Below are positions 44,576 through 52,226 of a stretch of 64,000 bases of DNA, in pieces; position 1 is the stretch's first letter; every line of letters starts with the position of its first letter. Made by a program: the position numbers and the translations under genes. This stretch comes from Geojedonia sp051814705. GTDB lineage: Bacteria > Bacteroidota > Bacteroidia > Flavobacteriales > Flavobacteriaceae. Where the stretch lies: the NCBI GenBank assembly GCA_051814705.1, contig JBPWQW010000001.1, forward strand, positions 806,001 through 870,000, written 5' to 3'. The notes below the pieces were generated by a model, which had not been told where the DNA came from, ran no database searches, and saw nothing but the letters and a program-made list of their open reading frames with translations.

Positions 44576-45835
44576 TGTCTCATGTTCATTAATTTCTACA
44601 TGGTTTTGTAAGTGTACATTATTTAAAAAAGAAATGATAGAGTAGCCTATTTCCTTGGCTAAATTTACCGGAACAGCATTTCCAATTTGTTTATATTGTT
44701 GCGAAATTGAACCTTCAAAATGCCATTCGTCAGGAAACGTTTGGATTCTTGCATATTCTCTTACTGTAAAAGGTCTTGTCTCGTCGGGGTGGCAGCGTTC
44801 GGTTTGTTTTTGTGCAGGACTACAAGTTAAGGTTAAACATGGTTCGTCCCATCCAATTCTTCTGGCCATACCAGTTTTGCCACCGCCCAAATAAAAGCTT
44901 TTCTGCATGTATTCCTTTTGAATATCTAAAGGTAAATCTCTCCAATATCCTTTGGGAGGAACTAAATCTAAGACAACTTTTTTGTGCGAAGGGTATTTAG
45001 ACCCATTAGATTTTGGGACATTTGAATCATACAAAGAGCCCTTTTTAAGCGCATCTTTAAGATTGTATATTTCAGAGAATGGTTTAGGATAATCATAATC
45101 AATTGGAATATCTTTTCGAATTGCCACTAAAATTAGACGCTCACGTTTTTGAGGGACTTTAAAATGGATGGCTTTTAATACTCGTACAGGAGTTACAACA
45201 TTATAGCCAATTTCATCCAATATTGATATCATACCTTCAAGCGTTTTCCCATTATCATGGCTTAACAAACCACGAACATTCTCACCTATGCAAATCTTTG
45301 GTTTTGTTTCTTGAACAGCTCTTGCAAACTCATAAAAAAGAGTTCCTCTTGCATCTTCCAAACCTAATTTTTTGCCTGCATAGCTGAACGCCTGACAAGG
45401 GAAGCCCCCTGTGACTACATCGATTTTACCTTCATATTCAGAAAAGCCTATATTCCTGATGTCTCCTTCTAAGACATTCCAATTCGGGCGATTAGACCGC
45501 AACGTTTGGCAAGCCCATTTATCAATTTCATTAAGAGCTTTGCATTTTAATCCAGCTTTTTCCAAGCCAATTGCAAGGCCCCCAGCACCTGCAAAAAGCT
45601 CCAAAACAGAAAACTCACTTAATGGTTTAACAAAATTCTCCTCATCCAGTTTTTCAAAATATCTTTTGAATTCGGGAAAAATCTCAAGTTGCTCCTTTTT
45701 GTAAACCCTATAATTGCTCATGGGTTCTCTAAGCACAGTCAACTTGCCTTCATTATCCCATCTTCTTAAAGTTTCGGGGTTTTTGCTTAAAATTTCTGCA
45801 GCTTCAGAAACTGAATAATAGTCTTTTATAACCAT
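44564..45835 (-). CDS. DNA (cytosine-5-)-methyltransferase with N-terminal HTH
   Basis: 423 residues from the ATG at 45835; a TTG three codons upstream is less likely. Residues about 1-55 are a MerR/excisionase-like HTH (YYSVSEAAEILSKNPETLRR). The C5-methylase core has motif I LELFAGAGGLAIGLE near 78, motif IV GGFPCQAFSYAGKKLG near 143 (catalytic Cys), motif VI IGENVRGLLSHD near 183, motif VIII VPQKRERLILVAIR near 226, and motif X QYKQIGNAVPVNLAKEIG near 385. An N-terminal HTH on such enzymes usually represses their own gene; a perfect inverted repeat covers this start. It protects the host from the adjacent Eco47II-type nuclease. Confidence 0.94.
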   Translation of the reverse strand: MVIKDYYSVSEAAEILSKNPETLRRWDNEGKLTVLREPMSNYRVYKKEQLEIFPEFKRYFEKLDEENFVKPLSEFSVLELFAGAGGLAIGLEKAGLKCKALNEIDKWACQTLRSNRPNWNVLEGDIRNIGFSEYEGKIDVVTGGFPCQAFSYAGKKLGLEDARGTLFYEFARAVQETKPKICIGENVRGLLSHDNGKTLEGMISILDEIGYNVVTPVRVLKAIHFKVPQKRERLILVAIRKDIPIDYDYPKPFSEIYNLKDALKKGSLYDSNVPKSNGSKYPSHKKVVLDLVPPKGYWRDLPLDIQKEYMQKSFYLGGGKTGMARRIGWDEPCLTLTCSPAQKQTERCHPDETRPFTVREYARIQTFPDEWHFEGSISQQYKQIGNAVPVNLAKEIGYSIISFLNNVHLQNHVEINEHETLAV

Positions 45836-45863
45836 ATTATACAACCTTATATATGGTTATAAA
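45825..45863. promoter_or_regulatory. 13-bp inverted repeat over the methyltransferase start, putative operator
   Basis: TTTATAACCATAT (45825-45837) and ATATGGTTATAAA (45851-45863) are a perfect inverted repeat with a 13-base spacer, centres 26 bp apart. The left arm contains the methyltransferase start codon. This placement fits autorepression by the enzyme's HTH, as reported for M.SsoII-type methyltransferases; binding itself is inferred. Confidence 0.7.
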
Positions 45864-45926
45864 TATATTCTATTTTATGATATAAAAAGCTTCAAATTAA
45901 TAAAAAATTAAAAAAACTTATTCACA

Positions 45927-45958
45927 AGAAAAAATCCCAAACTAAACATTTGGGATTT
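45927..45958 (-). terminator. Terminator of ahcY
   Basis: AAATCCCAAA and TTTGGGATTT form a 10-bp stem with a 7-base loop, followed on the minus strand by a T-run. It separates ahcY from the restriction island. Confidence 0.85.
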
Positions 45959-45968
45959 GATATTTTTA

Positions 45969-45997
45969 TGAGATGCTGAAACTAGTTCAGCATGACA
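45969..45997. repeat. Interspersed palindromic repeat, copy 2
   Basis: TGAGATGCTGAAACTAGTTCAGCATGACA; hairpin arms ATGCTGAA/TTCAGCAT. Same family as copies at 35267 and 52133. It sits just after the ahcY stop. Confidence 0.85.
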
Positions 45998-46004
45998 AAT
46001 TATT

Positions 46005-47321
46005 TTAGTAACGGTAGTATTCTGGTTTAAAAGGCCCATTTACTTCAACGCCAATGTAATCGGCTTGGTCTTTACGTAGTTCGGTAAGTTCCACTCCAAT
46101 TTTTGCTAAATGGAGCTTAGCTACTTTTTCATCCAAATGTTTTGGTAGCATATAAACTTTGTTTTCATAGGCTTTGCTGTTAGTCCACAATTCAATTTGA
46201 GCTAAAGTTTGATTGGTAAATGAGTTGCTCATCACAAAACTAGGATGACCTGTGGCACAGCCTAAGTTTACCAATCGCCCTTCGGCCAAAATAATGATGT
46301 CTTTGCCATTAACAGTGTACTTATCCACTTGATCTTTGATGGTGTCTTTGGTATGACCGTGATTTTTGTTTAACCAAGCCATATCGAGTTCATTATCAAA
46401 ATGGCCAATGTTACAGACAATGGTTTTGTCTTTCATAGCTTCAAAATGCTCACTGCGCACAATGTCTTTATTACCCGTTGTAGTAATAACAATATCAGCA
46501 TTGGCAACTATGGTTTCCAATTTTTTTACTTCAAAGCCATCCATCGCTGCTTGTAAAGCACAAATGGGGTCAATCTCTGTGACGGTTACAATACTCCCTG
46601 CGCCTTTAAAAGAGGCAGCTGTACCTTTACCTACATCACCATAACCACAAACGACCACGCGTTTACCAGCCAACATGATGTCGGTTGCACGTCGAATGGC
46701 ATCTACAGCACTTTCACGGCAGCCGTATTTATTGTCGAATTTAGATTTGGTTACAGAATCATTAACATTTATAGCTGGCATGGGTAAGGTACCATTATTC
46801 ATACGCTCATACAAACGATGAACACCTGTTGTAGTTTCTTCACTTAAGCCATTAATTCCTGAAATCAATTCGGGATACTTGTCTAAAACCATATTGGTCA
46901 AATCCCCTCCGTCATCCAAAATCATATTCAAAGGCTTGCGATCTTCACCAAAGAAAAGCGTTTGTTCGATACACCAATTAAATTCATCTTCGTTCATGCC
47001 TTTCCAAGCATATACTGGTATTCCAGCATCAGCAATAGCCGCAGCAGCTTGATCTTGTGTAGAGAAAATATTACAAGAACTCCAGGTTACCTCAGCACCC
47101 AAAGCTTTCAAAGTTTCTATTAGCACTGCCGTTTGAATGGTCATGTGCAAACAACCCGCAATGCGTGCTCCTTTTAAAGGCTGGGAATTTTTGAATTCTT
47201 TTCGTAAGCTCATTAGCCCAGGCATTTCGGCTTCAGCCAATTCTATTTCTTTTCTTCCCCAAGTAGAAAGTGATAAATCTTTTACTTTATAAGGGACGTA
47301 AGGAATTGTCTTTGTGTTCAT
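46005..47321 (-). CDS. ahcY: Adenosylhomocysteinase
   Basis: Splits S-adenosylhomocysteine to adenosine and homocysteine, relieving product inhibition of methyltransferases. 438 residues. KGARIAGCLHMTIQTAVLIE near residue 54-73 and NVNDSVTKSKFDNKYGCRES near 184-203 form substrate sites; NAD-binding VVCGYGDVGKGTAASFKGAG near 222-241; C-terminal DYIGVEVNGPFKPEYYRY closes the neighbour's NAD site in the tetramer. Complete. It is adjacent to, but transcribed separately from, the restriction island's methyltransferase. Confidence 0.98.
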   Translation of the reverse strand: MNTKTIPYVPYKVKDLSLSTWGRKEIELAEAEMPGLMSLRKEFKNSQPLKGARIAGCLHMTIQTAVLIETLKALGAEVTWSSCNIFSTQDQAAAAIADAGIPVYAWKGMNEDEFNWCIEQTLFFGEDRKPLNMILDDGGDLTNMVLDKYPELISGINGLSEETTTGVHRLYERMNNGTLPMPAINVNDSVTKSKFDNKYGCRESAVDAIRRATDIMLAGKRVVVCGYGDVGKGTAASFKGAGSIVTVTEIDPICALQAAMDGFEVKKLETIVANADIVITTTGNKDIVRSEHFEAMKDKTIVCNIGHFDNELDMAWLNKNHGHTKDTIKDQVDKYTVNGKDIIILAEGRLVNLGCATGHPSFVMSNSFTNQTLAQIELWTNSKAYENKVYMLPKHLDEKVAKLHLAKIGVELTELRKDQADYIGVEVNGPFKPEYYRY

Positions 47322-47341
47322 AATTATTCTTTGTATATGTC

Positions 47342-47349
47342 TATATTTG
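47342..47349 (+). promoter_or_regulatory. Candidate -7 element for the PPTase-PcrB-PnuC operon
   Basis: TATATTTG fits TAnnTTTG, 37 bases before the PPTase ATG, within the ahcY/PPTase divergent gap. Confidence 0.5.
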
Positions 47350-47355
47350 TGATCG

Positions 47356-47363
47356 CAAAGATA
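47356..47363 (-). promoter_or_regulatory. Candidate -7 element for ahcY
   Basis: On the minus strand TATCTTTG fits TAnnTTTG, 34 bases before the ahcY ATG. It lies only 6 bases from the opposing element, so the two promoters overlap. Confidence 0.5.
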
Positions 47364-47386
47364 ACTATTAACTTTCAGAAAAGTAA

Positions 47387-48016
<630 letters not shown>

Positions 48017-48739
48017 ATGACCTCAATTTACGACAACATATTAACAGCCATTGCCAAAGGCGATAAGCTATTGGCTGTTTTAATCGATCCCGATAAAATG
48101 AGCGTTACTAGCGTTGCGGGATTTATAAAAAAAGTAAACTCTACCATAGCAACCCATATTTTTGTTGGAGGAAGTGTGGTAGAAGAATCGCTTACCGAAG
48201 CCTTAGTTTTGGAAATTAGGAACCACACCAAACTACCAATAGTATTGTTTCCTGGCGACGTATCACAAATTACCCATAAAGCACATGCACTGTTGTTCCT
48301 TTCATTAATTTCAGGCAGAAATCCAGACTATTTAATAGAAAAGCATGTAGGCGCCGTTTCAAAATTAAGAAATTCAAGACTGGAAGTGATTCCAACAGGA
48401 TACATTTTAATTGAAAGTGGGAAAGAAACATCGGTTCAAAACGTGACTCAAACTAGGCCTTTAAATAGAAATCATATTCAGCATATTGTAGACACTTCCA
48501 TAGCAGGGGAGCTGTTGGGTATGAAATTGATCTATCTTGAAGCTGGAAGTGGAGCAATACATCCCGTAACTCCTAGGATTATTTCAGCAGTAAAACAAGA
48601 ATTAAAAGTACCTTTGATTGTAGGTGGAGGCATTCGAACCCAAAACCAATTGCAAGAAGCTTATAATTCTGGCGCAGATTTGGTAGTAATAGGAACGGCT
48701 TTTGAAGAAAACGAAGCGTTTTTCGATGAATTGACATGA
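48017..48739 (+). CDS. Geranylgeranylglyceryl/heptaprenylglyceryl phosphate synthase (PcrB/GGGPS family)
   Basis: 240 residues, a TIM barrel that joins a polyprenyl diphosphate to sn-glycerol-1-phosphate, the first ether-lipid step in archaea. Key elements: AVLIDPDKM near residue 20 (metal-binding Asp), HIFVGGSVVEESL near 47, LPIVLFPGDVSQI near 73, KLIYLEAGSGAIHPV near 173, and phosphate-binding VGGGIRTQNQLQEA near 202. Bacteroidota enzymes are known to be active, with an unclear lipid product. Followed by pnuC with a 4-base overlap. Confidence 0.94.
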   Translation: MTSIYDNILTAIAKGDKLLAVLIDPDKMSVTSVAGFIKKVNSTIATHIFVGGSVVEESLTEALVLEIRNHTKLPIVLFPGDVSQITHKAHALLFLSLISGRNPDYLIEKHVGAVSKLRNSRLEVIPTGYILIESGKETSVQNVTQTRPLNRNHIQHIVDTSIAGELLGMKLIYLEAGSGAIHPVTPRIISAVKQELKVPLIVGGGIRTQNQLQEAYNSGADLVVIGTAFEENEAFFDELT

Positions 48740-49446
48740 ACGAAATTATTGACTTTTTCCTAGAGCCCTATAAAACGGCAACGACTGTAAATATTATATT
48801 AGAAGTTGTCGCAGCTTCTTTTGGGGTTTTGAGTGTGGTATTCGCAAAACGAGAAAATATTTTAGTATTTCCAACGGGTATTATAAGTACGGGGATCTAT
48901 GTGTATTTATTGTCACAATGGAGTTTGTATGGTGATTTGATTATCAATATTTACTATACTTTAATGAGCGTTTTTGGTTGGTATATGTGGAGCAAGGTTG
49001 TAGATTCAAAAAAAAACCACATTCCTATTTCAAGAACCTCAATGCTTGACAAACTTAAAGCTGCGGGTATTTTTGTCTTTACGTCTCTATTTGTAATTGT
49101 GGTGTATCGGTATTACAATGTGATGCCAAATTCACTCGGATTTTTGGATAGCGTTAATTTTGCATATACTCATTTAACATCTGGGAGTTTAGAAGATTTT
49201 AGAATGGCAACGCCTTTTTTGGATACCTTTACCACAGGGGTGTTTTTCGCCGCTATGTGGCTCATGGCGCTTAAAAAAATTGAAAACTGGACCTTATGGA
49301 TTTTGGGCAATATTGTGTCTATTCCATTATATTTTGTCAAGGGTTATGGTTTTACAGGAATTCAATACTTTATATTTTTAATTTTAGCCATTCAGGCCTA
49401 CAACGTATGGAAGACAAGCTTAGACAACAACCGGCAAACTGTATAA
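48736..49446 (+). CDS. pnuC: PnuC-family nicotinamide riboside (or thiamine) transporter
   Basis: 236 residues with about seven membrane segments. The PnuC half-repeat shows SVVFAKRENILVFPTGIIST near residues 37-56, YTLMSVFGWYMWSKV near 74, and WTLWILGNIVSIPLYFVKGY near 190-209. PnuC proteins move unphosphorylated riboside; a downstream kinase traps it. Bacteroidota PnuC relatives may carry thiamine instead (PnuT), usually under a TPP riboswitch; none precedes this gene, and the next gene is a NadR-like kinase, so nicotinamide riboside is favoured. Confidence 0.9.
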   Translation: MNEIIDFFLEPYKTATTVNIILEVVAASFGVLSVVFAKRENILVFPTGIISTGIYVYLLSQWSLYGDLIINIYYTLMSVFGWYMWSKVVDSKKNHIPISRTSMLDKLKAAGIFVFTSLFVIVVYRYYNVMPNSLGFLDSVNFAYTHLTSGSLEDFRMATPFLDTFTTGVFFAAMWLMALKKIENWTLWILGNIVSIPLYFVKGYGFTGIQYFIFLILAIQAYNVWKTSLDNNRQTV

Positions 49447-49976
49447 AGATAGTCTTGTTTGGGCCAGAATCCACAGGAAAAACAACCCTTTCAAGGCATT
49501 TGGCCAGACATTATAATTCGGTTTGGGTTCCTGAATATGCACGGGAGTACCTTCAAAATAAATGGAACAACGAGCGCAAAACCTGTGAGCCACAAGATTT
49601 ATTACCCATTGCAATAGGACAAATGAAGCTCGAAAACAAACTGGCTCAAAAGACCAACACGGTCTTAATTTGTGATACAGATTTGTTAGAAACTAAAGTG
49701 TATTCTGAAGCCTATTATGTGGGAAGCTGTGATCCAGTATTGGAAAAATATGCACTAAAAAATAAATACGATCTTTACTTTTTGACGTATATTGACACAC
49801 CATGGGAGGCTGATGATTTGCGAGACAAACCCCATGAAAGAGAGCGTATGTTCAAGGCTTTTGAAGGCGAACTCATAAAACAAAACAGGCCTTATGTGTT
49901 GCTCAAAGGCGATAAAATAAAACGGTTGAATAAAGCCGTAAAGCATATAGACAAACTTTTAAAAGCAAAGCATTAA
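49407..49976 (+). CDS. NadR-like ATPase/ribosylnicotinamide kinase
   Basis: 189 residues from the ATG at 49407, chosen because the kinase domain starts right after it (IKIVLFGPESTGKTTLSRHL); longer starts lie fully inside pnuC. Walker A GPESTGKTT near residue 19 and VWVPEYAREYLQNKW near 36 match the kinase half of NadR, without its adenylyltransferase half. It overlaps pnuC by 40 bases, supporting a PnuC uptake-phosphorylation pair that yields NMN. A thiamine-kinase role is possible but less likely. Confidence 0.88.
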   Translation: MEDKLRQQPANCIKIVLFGPESTGKTTLSRHLARHYNSVWVPEYAREYLQNKWNNERKTCEPQDLLPIAIGQMKLENKLAQKTNTVLICDTDLLETKVYSEAYYVGSCDPVLEKYALKNKYDLYFLTYIDTPWEADDLRDKPHERERMFKAFEGELIKQNRPYVLLKGDKIKRLNKAVKHIDKLLKAKH

Positions 49977-51524
49977 ATGTTTTCTGAACAAGACATAAAT
50001 CAAATCGAAAGCAAAGGGCTTACACTTCAAAAAGTGAATGACCAAATAGAACTTTTTAAAACGGGGATCCCTTTTGTAAACCTTAAGGAGGCTGCCACTA
50101 TAGGAAAAGGAATTTTAAAGCTAGATGATACTCAAGAACAGCATTTTATAAAAGTGTTCGAGCAAAAACGTCATGAAATCTCGATAATGAAATTCGTTCC
50201 GGCTTCTGGTGCTGCAACTCGTATGTTTAAGTTTTTATTCGATTTTTTGGAACATTATAAGCTTTCACAAGAAAGTATTAATGCTTATATAAATAGAAAT
50301 AAGGCTAAAGAATTGTCTGTCTTTCTGGTAGGATTGGAAAAATTGCCATTTTTTGAGGAAGTACTTCATAAAACCCATAAAATCATTTCTAATTTTAACG
50401 ATCTTGGCTACGATGTACAGCGTTTGGAATTTATAAAAACCATGTTAGATTCAGACAGGTTGAATTATAGTTTTTTTCCAAAAGGATTGCTGCCTTTTCA
50501 TAAATATAAAAATCATGTTTCGACAGCTTTTGAAGAACATTTGTTTGAAGCCGCTGTTTATGCCTCGTCCAATAAAAAGGCAAATTTGCATTTTACAATT
50601 TCTGAAAAGTACAAGCACAAATTTGATGAGGAATTCAAATATATAGAGGAAGATGTTGAAATTAAAACCAATACCGCCTTTAATATTTCGTTCTCGTATC
50701 AAAAACAAGCCACTGATACTATAGCTGTCACACTGGCAAACCAACCCTTTAGGGAGCAAGGCAGGTTGTTGTTCAGGCCTTCAGGTCATGGTGCTTTACT
50801 CGAAAATCTCAACGATTTGGATGCGGATATCATTTTCATTAAAAACATAGATAATGTGGTGGTCTATAAATTTGAAGAGCAGGTCACCAAATTTAAAAAA
50901 ATGTTGGCTGGTGTTTTATTGGAAATTCAGGCGCAAACTTTTCAATATTTAAAGGATTTGAAAAATAAAGCCTTAAATGAAGATGAGCTTTTGGAGATTG
51001 CTCAATTTTTATCCAATAAAATGAATGTTGTTATTAATGAGGAGTTTGAAAAATACGCTTTAAAATATCAAAAGTCATATTTGACCGAAAAATTGAATAG
51101 ACCCATCAGGGTTTGTGGTATGGTCAAAAATGAAGGTGAACCTGGTGGAGGGCCATTTTGGGTAAAAGGAGAAAATGGAAACATTTCGTTACAAATTGTG
51201 GAATCGGCTCAAATAGATAAAAAAAATAAGCACCAAAAGGAAATCTTTAAGAATTCTACACATTTTAATCCCGTGGATTTGGTATGTGGAATAAGAGATT
51301 TTAAAGGGAACAAGTTCGATCTGACCAAATTTGTAGACCATAAAACGGCATTTATTACTATGAAAACAAAAGTTGGTAACGATTTAAAAGCCTTGGAATT
51401 GCCAGGGCTTTGGAATGGCAGTATGGCCGATTGGAACACCATTTTTGTTGAAGTCCCACTCATTACCTTCAACCCTGTGAAAACGGTGAACGATTTACTT
51501 AAAGCACCACATCAAGTCACCTGA
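49977..51524 (+). CDS. DUF4301 family protein
   Basis: 515 residues. Family pattern: N-terminal FSEQDINQIESKGLTLQKV, then MKFVPASGAATRMFKFLFDF near residue 72-91 with nucleotidyltransferase-like PASGAATRM, FRPSGHGALLENLNDLDADI near 262, and FWVKGENGNISLQIVESAQI near 396. PASGxATRM and SGHGALLENL resemble sugar-nucleotidyltransferase loops, so an NTP-dependent activity is conceivable. No experimental function known to me. It directly follows the NadR-like gene (no gap) and is followed by arfB. Confidence 0.9.
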   Translation: MFSEQDINQIESKGLTLQKVNDQIELFKTGIPFVNLKEAATIGKGILKLDDTQEQHFIKVFEQKRHEISIMKFVPASGAATRMFKFLFDFLEHYKLSQESINAYINRNKAKELSVFLVGLEKLPFFEEVLHKTHKIISNFNDLGYDVQRLEFIKTMLDSDRLNYSFFPKGLLPFHKYKNHVSTAFEEHLFEAAVYASSNKKANLHFTISEKYKHKFDEEFKYIEEDVEIKTNTAFNISFSYQKQATDTIAVTLANQPFREQGRLLFRPSGHGALLENLNDLDADIIFIKNIDNVVVYKFEEQVTKFKKMLAGVLLEIQAQTFQYLKDLKNKALNEDELLEIAQFLSNKMNVVINEEFEKYALKYQKSYLTEKLNRPIRVCGMVKNEGEPGGGPFWVKGENGNISLQIVESAQIDKKNKHQKEIFKNSTHFNPVDLVCGIRDFKGNKFDLTKFVDHKTAFITMKTKVGNDLKALELPGLWNGSMADWNTIFVEVPLITFNPVKTVNDLLKAPHQVT

Positions 51525-51525
51525 T

Positions 51526-51933
51526 ATGTTTGATGAAGGGTTATTAATATCCGAATTGAATTTTAAAGCGATTAGAAGCTCTGGCGCGGGAGGTCAGCAT
51601 GTCAATAAAACGTCTTCAAAAGTAGAGCTTACTTTTAGTTTAATTGATTCTGCTGTTTTTGATGAAAATCAAAAAGAGGTATTAAAATCTAATTTAAAAT
51701 CCCGATTAACTAAAGATTCTACGCTCCTGTTGCAATGTGATGAGAGCCGAAGCCAGCATAAAAATAAGGCCTTAGTCATTGAGCGGTTTTTGGAGTTAAT
51801 CCATCAAGCATTGATGGTTCCCAAAAAGCGAAAAAAAACTAAAATTCCCAATGCGGTTAAACGAAAGCGATTAAAGATTAAAAAGCAAATTGCTGAAAAA
51901 AAGGCCAAAAGGAAGCCACCTGATATTGAATAG
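51526..51933 (+). CDS. arfB: Alternative ribosome-rescue peptidyl-tRNA hydrolase (ArfB/YaeJ)
   Basis: 135 residues. The GGQ loop RSSGAGGQHVNKTSSKVEL near residues 17-35 is the release-factor catalytic motif; a long basic C-terminal tail (KRKKTKIPNAVKRKRLKIKK region) enters the empty mRNA channel of stalled ribosomes. It has no stop-codon-reading domain, which distinguishes ArfB from RF1 and RF2. Last gene of the pnuC-NadR-DUF4301 run. Confidence 0.95.
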   Translation: MFDEGLLISELNFKAIRSSGAGGQHVNKTSSKVELTFSLIDSAVFDENQKEVLKSNLKSRLTKDSTLLLQCDESRSQHKNKALVIERFLELIHQALMVPKKRKKTKIPNAVKRKRLKIKKQIAEKKAKRKPPDIE

Positions 51934-51941
51934 AACTTGTG

Positions 51942-51986
51942 GTCACATCGAGTGATTTTCTTTAGAAAATTGTATCGAGAAATGGT
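51942..51986. repeat. REP-like hairpin after arfB
   Basis: Imperfect palindrome with ATCGAG ends and a GATTTTC-TTTA-GAAAATT core. It may act as a weak terminator or be an interspersed repeat; the assignment is uncertain. Confidence 0.35.
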
Positions 51987-52006
51987 ATAATTTATATAAT
52001 CCTTTA

Positions 52007-52014
52007 TATCTTTG
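52007..52014 (+). promoter_or_regulatory. -7 promoter element before the TPP riboswitch
   Basis: TATCTTTG fits TAnnTTTG. The predicted start near 52021 coincides with the 5' edge of the riboswitch. Confidence 0.55.
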
Positions 52015-52025
52015 CAAGGTTCTCA

Positions 52026-52122
52026 AAAAGGGGTGCTTTTTTAGTTGATTTTTAACAGTTAACTTCAAAGAGGCTGAGATCATACCCAATGAACCTAGAA
52101 CAGGTAATGCTGTTTAGGGATT
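52026..52122 (+). promoter_or_regulatory. TPP riboswitch (THI element)
   Basis: Conserved blocks in order: GGGGTGC at 52030, AGGCTGAGATCATACCC at 52070-52086 and GAACCTAGAACAGGTAATGC at 52091-52110, then TTTAGGGA. These are the thi-box core of the thiamine-pyrophosphate aptamer. It precedes the TonB receptor at 52227, so that receptor is probably a thiamine-compound importer, repressed when TPP is plentiful. Confidence 0.93.
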
Positions 52123-52132
52123 TATAAAATGA

Positions 52133-52161
52133 TGTCATGCTGAACTTGTATCAGCATCTCA
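52133..52161. repeat. Interspersed palindromic repeat, copy 3, in the riboswitch leader
   Basis: TGTCATGCTGAACTTGTATCAGCATCTCA, inverse of the copies at 35267 and 45969; arms ATGCTGA/TCAGCAT. It lies 11 bases after the aptamer and may take part in the expression platform. Confidence 0.8.
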
Positions 52162-52226
52162 TTAAAACAATCAACATTAACAAAGAATAATAACCTCTTT
52201 TTATTCGATTAAATTTATTTTTTCGG

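Noticed and set aside
45836..45844. TTG start three codons upstream of the methyltransferase
   Set aside because: The ATG at 45835 begins directly at the HTH domain and lies within the putative operator; TTG is the weaker choice.
48736..49446. PnuC as a thiamine transporter (PnuT)
   Set aside because: No thi-box precedes it and a NadR-like kinase follows, so nicotinamide riboside is favoured; not excluded.
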